64,000 bases of DNA from Macrococcoides equi. Lineage in GTDB: Bacteria > Bacillota > Bacilli > Staphylococcales > Staphylococcaceae. This document shows, piece after piece, positions 1-9,493 of this stretch. The first letter of the stretch is position 1. Each line of letters starts with the position of its first letter. A program made the position numbers and the translations under genes. The stretch lies in assembly GCF_047425865.1 (NCBI RefSeq), contig NZ_CP179735.1, one strand, 5' to 3'. The notes beneath the pieces were generated by a model. The model had not been told where the DNA came from, did not search any database, and saw only the letters and a list, made by a program, of their open reading frames with translations.

Positions 1-2295
1 TTAGACTTATTTTTTAATTTCCATGTTGATACGGTAACATTCTGGGCAAAAAATGCATTCTTTATTTCCATCGCCAAATCAACAGCTGGTATTATCTTCA
101 GTTATCTATATTTCAGAACGATAAAGATGGACAAAGTGGCGGCAATGCTCTCAGGATTTTTATTTTTAACCTCAGCAATTTATTTTAGATTTACTTTATA
201 CTGGTCATTTTTTAGTGATGTATTTATCTTTCTACCATTATTATTGTTAGGAATAGAAAAATATATTCAGCAGGAAAAGAAAGGTATATTTTTATTAGCC
301 ACTGCATGTATCTTTATTAATAATTTTTACTTTGCATATTATCAGGTACTATTTGGTGTTATCTATTTCGTTTTAAGAAATATATTTCGAAGTGAGTATG
401 ATCAAGTCGGACGCGCGAAGCAATGGCTGCATTTCTTTGTGATGTCAATCCTTGGGGTTATGATCAGTGCCTTTGCATTTTTCTATGGTGCGAAGAGTTT
501 CTTCCAGAATGAACGAGCACCCTATACGCAAAAGATTCCACTCTTCGATCCATTTGATCAGAATGCCAATATTTTTTATGATAATTACCTGGTCATTGTG
601 TTGTTTATTACCTTACAGGCATTGCTTACTTTTAAATTTTATAAGCATTATTATTATCGCTTTTTTGCCATTATGTCTATCGCTTTGATGCTTTTGAGCT
701 TCACACCATTTATTGATTCAGTTTTCAATGGCTTTAGTGCACCACAAAAAAGATGGCATTATTTGATTACATTCTTTACAAGCGGTTTAATTGGTTTCTA
801 TATCATGAGGTTCAAATCCATCTCAATCCAAAATTATCTGTATTCAATTATTCCAGGATTAATCATCGTCTTTATGAGTCATCATTATATCCATAAAGAT
901 GTTACGTGGGTATGGTTATTACCAGTTATAGTCATCATCGGATTGCTTGTATTAGTCATTCGTCACCATCAGGTCAAACAAGGGCTGTATTATTTGCTTA
1001 TTGCATCTTTCATTCTTCTTAATTGGGATATTGTACGTGTGCATAATAAACTGGATAATTATAATCCTGGTATTAATAATCGCGCCAAATTAAGTTATAT
1101 TGAATCAAGCGTCTATGATTCGCCATTACAACGTCAAATTATTACAGAATTAAAAAAACAACTGAAGCCAGGTGAAAGAATTGACTGGCGTGTATTAGAA
1201 CAAGATAATACACCGATGTATCAAAAATTCAATGGTGTTTCTTTATATTCAAGTATTTTTGATGGCTCATTGATTGATTTTTATTATAAGCATCTTAAGA
1301 TTAATATTAAGGAAGAATCATTATCACGTTATTCTACGTTTAACTCTCGCAGTAACCTGGAATCGTTAATGAATGTCCGATATTTAGTTCGTAAAGCTTA
1401 TCAGACTGACATTCCTGAAAACTTTAAATTGATCGCAAATAACGGAAAGTATAAAATTTATGAAAATACAAAGATGATTCCTTTAGTACGAATCACTCAA
1501 AATATAATCAACAGTAAGGATTTATCAACCCCGATTGATCGTGAGCATGCAATGCTTGAAGGCATCGTTTTAGATGACTTACCAACGAATTATTCAATTG
1601 AAAAATCAAGTAATCTTTTACCTTCAATGAACGTCAAGACATCAGGAGCAGAATGGATTAAAGAAAACCAAATATTAAAAATAAATCCTCCAAGCGGTGG
1701 ATTAGTTATTGAAATACCTCATTCTTTGCGTAAGCAATATAAAGATTTTTATGTAGAAATGTTCGTTCAATTACAATCACCTATTACTAATCATCAGATC
1801 AATATCAATGGTTATGCTAACAATAGATTATTTCAGACAAGTAAATACAGAACGCATTATGATGACTTAATGTATCGCGTAAAACCTAAGAACGGTAAAA
1901 TTTTAATCGGCTTAACTGCCGGAACCTATAAGCTAAATTTAAAAGGCATTTACGGAGAAGACTATAAAACGCTATCAAATATTCAACCTAATAACGATTA
2001 CACATTTAAAGAAAAAGGTAATAAGATGACAATCCAACTTAAATCCTCACAAGACGGTTATTTAACAGCACCGATTACTTATCGTGATGGATTAACAGCT
2101 AAAGTTGATGGTCGCACAGTTAAGGTAGAGCGTGCCAATTATATAATGAGTGCTGTAAAAATAAAAAAAGGGGATAAAACAATCGAATTTAAATATATAC
2201 CACCTTACTTTTATTTAATGGTAAGTATTTCAATCTTAGGTGTTATCCTTTCCTATCTTTATTTGAAGATGAATCGTAAACAAAGGGTGTTATAA
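1..2295 (+). CDS. YfhO-family polytopic membrane protein, 5' end outside window
   Basis: The reading frame is open to base 1 with no stop, and the residues before the first in-frame ATG at 127 (for example FWAKNAFFIS) align with the interior of the next gene (FWAKNQIFIS). The gene is therefore truncated by the window edge. About ten hydrophobic segments are followed by a large polar extracytoplasmic region, then one final membrane helix near the C-terminus, which is the YfhO layout (GT-C-like fold). Known relatives (B. subtilis YfhO, Listeria GtlB) glycosylate lipoteichoic or wall teichoic acid outside the cell. That role here is inference from family. The next gene is a paralogue starting 1 base after the stop; the two share motifs such as TPMYQKFNG, YSSIFD and PIDREHAML. 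Confidence 0.85.
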   Translation, partial: LDLFFNFHVDTVTFWAKNAFFISIAKSTAGIIFSYLYFRTIKMDKVAAMLSGFLFLTSAIYFRFTLYWSFFSDVFIFLPLLLLGIEKYIQQEKKGIFLLATACIFINNFYFAYYQVLFGVIYFVLRNIFRSEYDQVGRAKQWLHFFVMSILGVMISAFAFFYGAKSFFQNERAPYTQKIPLFDPFDQNANIFYDNYLVIVLFITLQALLTFKFYKHYYYRFFAIMSIALMLLSFTPFIDSVFNGFSAPQKRWHYLITFFTSGLIGFYIMRFKSISIQNYLYSIIPGLIIVFMSHHYIHKDVTWVWLLPVIVIIGLLVLVIRHHQVKQGLYYLLIASFILLNWDIVRVHNKLDNYNPGINNRAKLSYIESSVYDSPLQRQIITELKKQLKPGERIDWRVLEQDNTPMYQKFNGVSLYSSIFDGSLIDFYYKHLKINIKEESLSRYSTFNSRSNLESLMNVRYLVRKAYQTDIPENFKLIANNGKYKIYENTKMIPLVRITQNIINSKDLSTPIDREHAMLEGIVLDDLPTNYSIEKSSNLLPSMNVKTSGAEWIKENQILKINPPSGGLVIEIPHSLRKQYKDFYVEMFVQLQSPITNHQININGYANNRLFQTSKYRTHYDDLMYRVKPKNGKILIGLTAGTYKLNLKGIYGEDYKTLSNIQPNNDYTFKEKGNKMTIQLKSSQDGYLTAPITYRDGLTAKVDGRTVKVERANYIMSAVKIKKGDKTIEFKYIPPYFYLMVSISILGVILSYLYLKMNRKQRVL

Positions 2296-2296
2296 C

Positions 2297-4966
2297 ATGA
2301 TTAAATATAAAATAAACGATGCAACAAAAATCAATCATATTAAAATTTTAGGAGTGGCATTATTAATGTCACTCCTTGCTCATAGTTTTGTAATTTTCAG
2401 GCTACTCAAAGATGGTACATTGTTTACAGGTAAAGGCGATGGTTTGGCTCAAATGATTCCATTCCAGATGTACTTATATAATAAGTTTACTCATTTTCAT
2501 TTCTTTTACGATATGGATTTTGGTATTGGTGGAGATTTCTTTCGCAGTCTCGCTTATTATTACTCAACAGCGCCTTTATCCTATCTGAATTTTCTATTTG
2601 TATGGTTAGGAGATTTAATGTTACCTCTTGATACGGGTGATCCTGTATTCTGGGCTAAAAATCAAATTTTTATTTCCATTATTAAACTGACCTTGATTAT
2701 CTTCATGACTTATAAACTATTAAGATATTTAAATATCAACCCGTTATCAAGTATGACTGGTGCAGTAATTTATGGATGGTCTACAGGTTATTTCTTCTTT
2801 ACTTTTACATGGAGTTTCTTTAGTGATGTCATGCTTTGGTTACCTATGACTATTTACGGAATGGAACGATTCTTCCATGAGAGAAAAATCGGTTTATTTA
2901 TTGTTGCTATTGCACTTACTTTACATTCAAATTTTTATTTTAGTTACTATGAATTTATTTTTGTAATGGCTTATTTTCTTTATCGTGTAGTTTATCCGAA
3001 AGCAACAGATTGTGTGACTCGTGTTCAAAAAATTATTTTACTATCAATTGCAGCACTGTTAGGTTTAGGCATCGCTGCAGTCGGAATATTTACCGGTATT
3101 TCAAGTTATTTAATGAATGACAGATCGATACCTCCTAAACAAATACAACCACTGATAGATATGGTTGGTTTTTATAATTTGTTCTATGATGGTTACTATG
3201 TAGTTATTTGTTTCCTCACTGTCATTGCACTTATGACTTTTAAATTATACCAACATTATATGTATCGATTGTTCAGTGCGATTACTTTAATTTTTATGAT
3301 TTGCTCCTTAAGTCCATTATTCGATAGTTTCTTTAACGGGTTCTCAATTGATCAGAGACGCTGGATTTATTTACTCATTTTTACATCATCTGTTCTCATT
3401 GCACATTACTTAAATCACTTAAAATATATCGACAGAAAATCATTTTTGATTTCTCTTATACCATTATGTGTTATCTATCCAATATCAGTTTATGGACATG
3501 AAAAATTTTTAATCTGGTTGTTATTCATACCACTTATTTGTATTATTATCTATTTTTGCATACATAGATTCGCACCACTTTACTTATTAAATATTTTACA
3601 TGGTACGATTCTAATCATGAACTTCGTTTTTGTTTATGAATATGTAACTGAGCAAATGGATACTTTACATCCATTTAATGAACGTAATATCGACTTTTTA
3701 AACTCTGAAAATTATAACTCGAAAACACAAAATGCAATGATAAAAGACATTCAATCTACTCAATCAAGTGTTGATCGTATTGAATGGCAAACTTCAAGTA
3801 CACATAATACACCGATGTATCAGAAATTTAATGGAATTAAACTTTATTCTTCGATTTTTGATAAGGATATTCTTAAATTTTACGATAAAGATTTAAATGT
3901 CACGATGTCGACGGATAGTAATTCTATTTATTATGGTTTAGGGGAACGCGCTAATCTATATGGCTTATTTAATGTCAATCATACTATTCGTTTTAACCCG
4001 TCTGCTACATTACCTTTCGGATTTAAAGAACGCATTGTATATGCAGAACCCAATCAAACAAAAAGCTATATTGATTATCAAAACATGAATGCATTACCTT
4101 TTGTCCGTGTCACAAATAAAATATTTGATCCAAAGACACTTCATACACCTATTGACCGTGAACATGCCATGCTGAGTGGTGTAGTGATTAACAATAAAGG
4201 GAACAGCAAAATAACACCTTCTAAAAATTTATTAGAACATGCACAAGTAACATTGAATCACGCATCACTCTCTCATAATCAGTTAAATGTGACGCAGGAA
4301 AATGGTGGAGTTCATATAAAAATACCGCGTTCTATAATAAAGCAATATAAGGACCTCTATGTTACAATGCACATTGAATCAAAAACATTTAAAGATTATC
4401 ATTATGTCTGGTTAAATGAAATCTATCAATCTCGTAAGCCGTTAGATGATGATTACAGAAGGTTTAATCCGGTCATCACATTAAAGGTCAAAGCGAATGC
4501 GTTACTTGAATTAAAACTAAAACCTGGCATATATGATTACAAACTGTTAGGCATATACGGAGAAGATTATCAATATTTAAAATCTGCATCCAAAACACAG
4601 GATGTTCATCAATTTAGTAAAGATAAAGATCAAATGGAGATTACATTAGGCAAGCATGACAAAGGATATGTAGTGATTCCTATTCCATACTTAAAGGGTA
4701 TGACAGCTAAAGTTGATGGTCAGTCAGCGGATATTATGGAAGGAAACTATTTAATGACTACTATTCCTGTTGAAAAAGAAGCCAAAAAAATCATTATAAA
4801 ATATACACCACCCTACTTTCATCTCATGCAATGTATCGCAATTATAAGTATCATTTTAGCTCTTAAATTTAGCCATTTTGTCTATCAAAGAAAATTCTTA
4901 CATCAAGAGCAGACGCATATCACATATACTGAAGAAGATTATCTGTTAAGTTGTAGGGAGGATTAG
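2297..4966 (+). CDS. YfhO-family polytopic membrane protein, paralogue of the preceding gene
   Basis: 889 residues. An N-terminal signal-anchor-like helix is followed by a conserved GKGDGLAQ loop, typical of YfhO proteins, then about eleven more hydrophobic segments to about residue 470. A long extracytoplasmic domain follows (about 480-840), with a last helix near 845-865 and a short charged cytoplasmic tail. It is a clear paralogue of the upstream gene. It is separated from that gene by 1 nt and from the next gene by 2 nt, so the three probably form one transcript. By family it should be a lipid-linked sugar transferase acting on teichoic acids at the outer membrane face. Which polymer it modifies cannot be told from sequence. 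Confidence 0.85.
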   Translation: MIKYKINDATKINHIKILGVALLMSLLAHSFVIFRLLKDGTLFTGKGDGLAQMIPFQMYLYNKFTHFHFFYDMDFGIGGDFFRSLAYYYSTAPLSYLNFLFVWLGDLMLPLDTGDPVFWAKNQIFISIIKLTLIIFMTYKLLRYLNINPLSSMTGAVIYGWSTGYFFFTFTWSFFSDVMLWLPMTIYGMERFFHERKIGLFIVAIALTLHSNFYFSYYEFIFVMAYFLYRVVYPKATDCVTRVQKIILLSIAALLGLGIAAVGIFTGISSYLMNDRSIPPKQIQPLIDMVGFYNLFYDGYYVVICFLTVIALMTFKLYQHYMYRLFSAITLIFMICSLSPLFDSFFNGFSIDQRRWIYLLIFTSSVLIAHYLNHLKYIDRKSFLISLIPLCVIYPISVYGHEKFLIWLLFIPLICIIIYFCIHRFAPLYLLNILHGTILIMNFVFVYEYVTEQMDTLHPFNERNIDFLNSENYNSKTQNAMIKDIQSTQSSVDRIEWQTSSTHNTPMYQKFNGIKLYSSIFDKDILKFYDKDLNVTMSTDSNSIYYGLGERANLYGLFNVNHTIRFNPSATLPFGFKERIVYAEPNQTKSYIDYQNMNALPFVRVTNKIFDPKTLHTPIDREHAMLSGVVINNKGNSKITPSKNLLEHAQVTLNHASLSHNQLNVTQENGGVHIKIPRSIIKQYKDLYVTMHIESKTFKDYHYVWLNEIYQSRKPLDDDYRRFNPVITLKVKANALLELKLKPGIYDYKLLGIYGEDYQYLKSASKTQDVHQFSKDKDQMEITLGKHDKGYVVIPIPYLKGMTAKVDGQSADIMEGNYLMTTIPVEKEAKKIIIKYTPPYFHLMQCIAIISIILALKFSHFVYQRKFLHQEQTHITYTEEDYLLSCRED

Positions 4967-4968
4967 TT

Positions 4969-7041
4969 TTGAGATTCAATTTATCTAAATTTAAAACAAA
5001 AATAACTCATAATGAAAAATGGATTGATCACCTATTTTTTATATTGATGAGTGCGTATATGATTTATGCACTCATCAGTATCTTCACAGTAGATGATCAA
5101 CATCTTTACTTTGAACTGTTTCGTCCGCAATCATATTTTATGTTTATCGCAGTCATAACGTTCATTGCGCTATGGATGTTTACCTTGCATCGATTTATAA
5201 GCCTCACAACTATTGAAACTTTTTGTCTGCTTAATTGTATATTTTTGATAGGTGCCTCAATTAAGGCGCCTAGTCCAACAATAACTGTCGGATTTTTACT
5301 TATCGCTATTATCATTTCAACTAAACTAATGCGTGTGAAAAGTCCGTGGATGATGTTCAGTATCTTTACATGCATTGTACTTTTCATAAAAACAGCATCA
5401 ATTTTCCGGGTGAACGGAGCATCATTACAGAAATTTAATTATAGTTTAACTGATAAAGATATTGCATTAATCAAAGCTGTATTAACGGGTACTTACGTAG
5501 CTCTATTTATTATCACCACTATCATAGTGTATAAGTATTTCAATCCACATAAGTTCACAAAAACCTTTACAAATAATCACAATGAAAAGCGCTTATGGAT
5601 ATTGACATTAATAATTGGTCTATCAGTAACACTCTATGTTTCTATTATCATGATAGGTAAAGAGCTCGTTATGGGATTTGCAACGTATGATAAAGGATTA
5701 TTTACACAAATGTTTGAGAGTATGCGTAATGGTTACGGCCCAATGACAACACTTGAAAGAGATAAGTGGATGACCCATTTTCATGTGCATATCTCCCCAA
5801 TATTTTATATTTTACTACCCTTCTATATGCTGGTTCCTAAACCTGAAACAATAGAAGTATTGCAAGTTGTTGTCACAATGAGCGGCATCATACCATTTTA
5901 TTTCATCCTGAAACATTTTAAGTTCAATGTATTTCTAACACATCTTTGTTTAATGCTTTTCATCTTAACACCTACACTAACAAGTTCTCATCTATACGGT
6001 TTACACGAAAACTGCTTTTTAACACCGATGCTCTTCTGGCTCATACTAGCCAATTTAAAGCAGTGGAATATCCGTTTGATTTTAATCGTGATTATTACGC
6101 TTTTGATTAAAGAAGATAGTATGATTTATGTTCTGACAGTGGGGTTATTTTTTATCTTTAATCGTCAATTTACTAATAATTTCAAAAGACGTGTCATGAT
6201 TGTTTTAACACAAATTTTACTGCCACTCATCTACTTTATGATTTGCCTATATTACTTAAATACTTATGGGGATGGCTCCATGACAACAAGATTCACAAAC
6301 TTCATGTTACCAGGTCAAAGTGGTTTAAAAGACGTAATAATCAATATTCTATTAAATCCTGTTTATTTTCTAAGTGCAATATTTACATTTAACAAAATAA
6401 AATATATTATCACACTGATTGTAGCAATGGGTTTTCTACCAATCATTCAAAAATCACTGATCAACTATATATTATTACTTCCCATGCTCGTGATAAATCT
6501 TTTGAGCGATTTCCCTTATCAAGTTGACTTTGGTTTTCAATATCATTATGGCAGTACTGCTTTACTCTTGTTTATGACAATTTTAACTGTAAATTCTTTT
6601 GTAAACGATAATACGTCTACTAAACATGAAGCTATTAATCCATTTAAAAACCAAACTGTCTATTATGGATTAATCGCTGCTTGTATTATTTCTGCATCAA
6701 TCTTTTTCACCTTGATGCAGCCGTCAACTTATGGTATTAAAGCTTATTTAGATAACCCAAATATTTATCAGTCACAAAAAAATACACTAAAGCAAATACC
6801 ATCTCATAAAAATATTTTGACGTATGGCTTTTATACGACGCAATTAGCGCATCATAAAAATCTATTTGATCTTGATTATCACAATGATAAACAAGTGGAT
6901 AAATACATCGATTATGTAGTTGCACCTAGAACCTTGTTGAATCAGGGGACGCCACAATCACAGTTAATACAACAATATAGTCAATCTGGTTATAAAGAAA
7001 GCAAATTATCAAGTGAAACAATACTCATATTAAAAAAATAA
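4969..7041 (+). CDS. DUF2079-family membrane protein
   Basis: 690 residues, starting at TTG (4969) preceded by the strong Shine-Dalgarno sequence GGGAGG. About fourteen hydrophobic segments run through the protein. The central part (TYDKGLFTQMFESMRNG, then HFHVHISPIFY) matches the DUF2079 signature, a family related to GT-C glycosyltransferases. It is co-linear with two YfhO genes, so a shared role in envelope glycopolymer assembly is a reasonable inference. The stop overlaps the base of a strong hairpin terminator. No catalytic residue can be assigned with certainty, though the Asp/Glu-containing loop after the first large extracytoplasmic segment is where GT-C enzymes place theirs. Confidence 0.8.
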   Translation: MRFNLSKFKTKITHNEKWIDHLFFILMSAYMIYALISIFTVDDQHLYFELFRPQSYFMFIAVITFIALWMFTLHRFISLTTIETFCLLNCIFLIGASIKAPSPTITVGFLLIAIIISTKLMRVKSPWMMFSIFTCIVLFIKTASIFRVNGASLQKFNYSLTDKDIALIKAVLTGTYVALFIITTIIVYKYFNPHKFTKTFTNNHNEKRLWILTLIIGLSVTLYVSIIMIGKELVMGFATYDKGLFTQMFESMRNGYGPMTTLERDKWMTHFHVHISPIFYILLPFYMLVPKPETIEVLQVVVTMSGIIPFYFILKHFKFNVFLTHLCLMLFILTPTLTSSHLYGLHENCFLTPMLFWLILANLKQWNIRLILIVIITLLIKEDSMIYVLTVGLFFIFNRQFTNNFKRRVMIVLTQILLPLIYFMICLYYLNTYGDGSMTTRFTNFMLPGQSGLKDVIINILLNPVYFLSAIFTFNKIKYIITLIVAMGFLPIIQKSLINYILLLPMLVINLLSDFPYQVDFGFQYHYGSTALLLFMTILTVNSFVNDNTSTKHEAINPFKNQTVYYGLIAACIISASIFFTLMQPSTYGIKAYLDNPNIYQSQKNTLKQIPSHKNILTYGFYTTQLAHHKNLFDLDYHNDKQVDKYIDYVVAPRTLLNQGTPQSQLIQQYSQSGYKESKLSSETILILKK

Positions 7042-7088
7042 AAATAAGCCAGTTATCAATCAATTTTGATTTTTAACTGGCTTATTTT
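7041..7088. terminator. bidirectional hairpin terminator
   Basis: Perfect 14-bp inverted repeat: aaaataagccagtt at 7041-7054 pairs with aactggcttatttt at 7075-7088. It has A-rich and T-rich flanks on both sides, so it can end the + strand membrane-protein operon and also act on the other strand. Confidence 0.85.
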
Positions 7089-7150
7089 TATCGGATTATC
7101 TAATTTAACCTTTTAGTATTAAAAATAAGTGGAATAATTTTAATAAAAAA

Positions 7151-7172
7151 AGCCACTTCAAACGAAGTGACT
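7151..7172 (-). terminator. rplS terminator
   Basis: On the minus strand a 9-bp stem (agtcacttc / gaagtggct, one G-U pair) with a 4-nt loop is followed by a T-run (7145-7151). It lies 16 nt beyond the rplS stop. Confidence 0.85.
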
Positions 7173-7187
7173 TTGAACTTGCTTCTA

Positions 7188-7538
7188 TTAACGAATTTCT
7201 TTAATACGAGCAGCTTTACCACGAAGGCTACGTAAGTAATAAAGTTTCGCACGACGTACTTTACCACGACGTAATACTTCAATTTTCTCGATTTTTGGAG
7301 TGTGTACTGGGAAAGTACGTTCCACACCAACACCGTAAGAAATCTTACGAACCGTGAAAGTTTCAGAAATTCCGCCACCACGACGTTTGATTACTACACC
7401 TTCAAATACCTGGATACGTTCGCGAGAACCCTCAACGATACGTACGTGAACTTTTAAAGTATCACCAGGACGGAATGATGGTAAATCTGTGCGTAATTGG
7501 TCTTTAGTAATAGCATCGATTAATACATTATTTGACAT
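7188..7538 (-). CDS. rplS: 50S ribosomal protein L19
   Basis: 116 residues, the usual L19 length. Recognisable family blocks are FRPGDTLKVHVRI near residue 22, FEGVVIKRRGGG near 45 and the basic end VRRAKLYYLRSLRGKAARIKE. L19 sits at the 30S-50S interface of the ribosome. The gene follows trmD, but a near-perfect promoter and a possible leader RNA lie between them, so it can be expressed apart from the upstream rpsP-khpA-rimM-trmD block. The start ATG at 7538 has an AGGAGA ribosome site. Confidence 0.98.
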   Translation of the reverse strand: MSNNVLIDAITKDQLRTDLPSFRPGDTLKVHVRIVEGSRERIQVFEGVVIKRRGGGISETFTVRKISYGVGVERTFPVHTPKIEKIEVLRRGKVRRAKLYYLRSLRGKAARIKEIR

Positions 7539-7542
7539 AATA

Positions 7543-7612
7543 TTCTTCTCCTTCTGCCTATGTTCTTGAGTCTTTGCTCAGCGGATCATAGTGATTATTG
7601 TGCTTTTCACAC
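7543..7612 (-). ncRNA. possible L19 leader (ribosomal protein autoregulatory 5' UTR)
   Basis: The roughly 70-nt leader between the rplS promoter and its ribosome site contains short self-complementary parts (ctatg with catag, ctgag with ctcaa) around gctgagcaaagactcaag. A conserved L19 leader element is known upstream of rplS in Firmicutes. I see position and a compact fold but cannot run a covariance model, so the assignment is tentative. Confidence 0.4.
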
Positions 7613-7619
7613 TTGATTA

Positions 7620-7648
7620 ATTATACAGGGTTACATTCTACAAGTCAA
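7620..7648 (-). promoter_or_regulatory. rplS promoter
   Basis: Minus strand TTGACT (7648-7643), 17-bp spacer, TATAAT (7625-7620): an almost ideal vegetative sigma promoter between trmD and rplS. Confidence 0.8.
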
Positions 7649-7674
7649 TATATTATTAAATAATATCCTTGTGA

Positions 7675-8400
7675 TTAATGACTATTTTTAAGTTGCTCTA
7701 AGATTTTTAAATCTTCTTCCGTTAGTGGGTAAGTTTCCAGCAAATCTGGACGTCTTTCCAGTGTACGTTTTAATGAAGCCATATGGCGCCATGATTCAAT
7801 GTTTTTGTGATTACCACTTAATAATACATCAGGTACTTTCATTCCTTTATAATCTGCTGGACGTGTATATTGAGGATGTTCTAATAATCCACTTGAAAAA
7901 GAATCATCCTCATGGGATACTTCATTACCTAAAACTTCAGGTATCAGTCTCACTATAGCATCAGTCATCGTGATAGCAGCATATTCACCGCCAGTTAAAA
8001 CAAAGTCACCTAAAGAAAGTTCATCTGTAACAAGTTCTGTACGAATACGCTCATCATACCCTTCGTAATGGCCACATATGAAGACAAGATGTTCGGCATG
8101 GGCCAATTCCTCTGCCTTCGCCTGATCAAAACGTTTTCCTTGCGGACACATCAATATTACTCTGGTATCCTTTGTAGTTCTTAGACTTTCCATCGCATTA
8201 AAAACAGGTTCAGGCTTCAAAACCATACCTTGACCGCCACCATAAGGATAATCATCGACTTGATGGTGCTTATTATTAGCAAAATCTCGAAAGTTTACTG
8301 TGTTAAACGATACAATGCCTTTATCTTGTGACCTTTTCATGATTGAATGATTTAAAATCTCAAACATTTCTGGAAAAAGCGTTAAATAATCGATTCTCAA
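7675..8400 (-). CDS. trmD: tRNA (guanine37-N1)-methyltransferase
   Basis: 241 residues, normal for TrmD. The SPOUT-class trefoil-knot region is visible: GGGQGMVLKPEP near 60, FICGHYEGYDER near 108 and LSLGDFVLTGGE near 128. It uses S-adenosylmethionine to methylate G37 of tRNAs reading CNN and some other codons, which prevents +1 frameshifting. The start overlaps the rimM stop by 4 nt, so the two are translationally coupled, and the order rimM-trmD-rplS is the standard Firmicutes arrangement. Confidence 0.98.
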   Translation of the reverse strand: MRIDYLTLFPEMFEILNHSIMKRSQDKGIVSFNTVNFRDFANNKHHQVDDYPYGGGQGMVLKPEPVFNAMESLRTTKDTRVILMCPQGKRFDQAKAEELAHAEHLVFICGHYEGYDERIRTELVTDELSLGDFVLTGGEYAAITMTDAIVRLIPEVLGNEVSHEDDSFSSGLLEHPQYTRPADYKGMKVPDVLLSGNHKNIESWRHMASLKRTLERRPDLLETYPLTEEDLKILEQLKNSH

Positions 8401-8897
8401 GATAATAACCCTTCCATCGCTTCAATCACTATTTTCTTATTATCAATATCAATCTCTTTGACAACATCTTCGATATAAGGAATTAAATGTTCTTTTTCAC
8501 CTTTAACCACCCATACATCATTTGCACCTGTCTCAAAAATTTCAGTAACTTTACCTATTGACTGACCATCGTTGTATACTTCACAGCCAATAATATCACT
8601 ATAATAATACTCATTTTCTTCAAGCGGTAATTCAGTGGTATCTACTTCCTGAAACACATCTAAACCTTTATATTGTTCTACATCGTTAATATTATTAATA
8701 CCTTCGAATGCAACCATATGGAAGTTTTTATGCACGCGATAAGATTTAATCACTAATTCAATTGTTTCTTCTTTAAATGGTATTAACAATGTTTTCCCAG
8801 GTTGAAAACGCTCTTCTGCAAAATCAGAAGCCGAAAGAATTTTTACTTCACCTTTTACGCCGTGCATATTTACAATTTTACCTACATTTACTTTCAT
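8397..8897 (-). CDS. rimM: 16S rRNA maturation factor RimM
   Basis: 166 residues from ATG 8897. I prefer this start over upstream in-frame codons because GGGAGG lies 8 nt ahead of it and the protein then begins MKVNVGKIVN, as RimM proteins do. The N-terminal RimM barrel includes GVKGEVKI; the C-terminal PRC-barrel includes YYSDIIGCEV and LIPYIEDVVKEID. RimM assists 30S head maturation and binds S19. A hairpin terminator sits between khpA and this gene, so part of the transcription may stop before it. Confidence 0.95.
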   Translation of the reverse strand: MKVNVGKIVNMHGVKGEVKILSASDFAEERFQPGKTLLIPFKEETIELVIKSYRVHKNFHMVAFEGINNINDVEQYKGLDVFQEVDTTELPLEENEYYYSDIIGCEVYNDGQSIGKVTEIFETGANDVWVVKGEKEHLIPYIEDVVKEIDIDNKKIVIEAMEGLLS

Positions 8898-8917
8898 CCT
8901 CATAACCTCCCACTCAT

Positions 8918-8945
8918 AAAAAAAGAGTACCAAAAATGGCACTCT
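8918..8945 (-). terminator. intra-operon terminator between khpA and rimM
   Basis: Minus strand 9-bp stem (agagtgcca / tggtactct, one G-U pair) with a 4-nt loop, followed directly by seven T residues. It begins at the khpA stop codon and ends 21 nt before the rimM start. Confidence 0.75.
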
Positions 8946-9172
8946 TAATCAATTTCTACAAACACTTTTTTGACTTTCTCGTTATTAGCTCCTGTAACAA
9001 TAGTTCGAATCGCCTTAGCGATACGACCATGCTTACCAATTACCTTGCCTATATCATCTGGATGAAGTACAAGATGATAAGTGATACTAGAGGCATGTTC
9101 TTCTTTTCTGATATTAATATCATCCGGATGATCGACGAGTGGTTCAATAATCGTTTGTAATAATTTTTCCAT
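8945..9172 (-). CDS. khpA: KH-domain RNA-binding protein KhpA
   Basis: 75 residues, the usual length for the single-KH-domain YlqC/KhpA family. The KH signature GKVIGKHGRIAKAI (about 41-54) carries the GxxG loop. In streptococci and lactobacilli KhpA pairs with KhpB (EloR/Jag) to bind RNA and influence cell elongation. Position between rpsP and rimM is conserved in Firmicutes. Five nt separate it from rpsP. Confidence 0.95.
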   Translation of the reverse strand: MEKLLQTIIEPLVDHPDDINIRKEEHASSITYHLVLHPDDIGKVIGKHGRIAKAIRTIVTGANNEKVKKVFVEID

Positions 9173-9177
9173 CGGAA

Positions 9178-9453
9178 TTACTTCGCGATTTTTTGGTTAT
9201 GGAATTTCTCCATGATACCTTGTTGTGATAAAATGTTACGTACTGTATCAGTTGGTTTAGCGCCATCAGCTAACCATTTTAAAGCTAATTCTTCATTAAC
9301 TTTGATTTCTGCTGCTGGTTTAGCAACTGGATTATAAGTTCCGATTGCTTCGATGATGCGTCCGTCACGAGGTGCACGAGCATCTGCTACTACGATACGA
9401 TAGAATGGGTTTCTTTTTGAACCCATACGAGTTAAACGAATTTTTACTGCCAT
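9178..9453 (-). CDS. rpsP: 30S ribosomal protein S16
   Basis: 91 residues from ATG 9453 (MAVKIRLTRMGSKRNPFYRIVVADAR without the poorly supported upstream extension); GGAGAG lies 8 nt before this start. The N-terminal block is the S16 signature. S16 is an early assembly protein of the 30S subunit. It is first in the rpsP-khpA-rimM-trmD block, and a promoter with an unusual inverted repeat lies just upstream. Confidence 0.97.
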   Translation of the reverse strand: MAVKIRLTRMGSKRNPFYRIVVADARAPRDGRIIEAIGTYNPVAKPAAEIKVNEELALKWLADGAKPTDTVRNILSQQGIMEKFHNQKIAK

Positions 9454-9493
9454 AATTAAATCTCTCCATTTCATTTCTTTTCTACAAGAATTA

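Noticed and set aside
5106..5387. 93-codon minus-strand frame inside the DUF2079 gene
   Set aside because: No start context or family likeness; the + strand gene explains the sequence.
7100..7381. 93-codon frame overlapping rplS
   Set aside because: Shadow frame of the highly conserved L19 gene.
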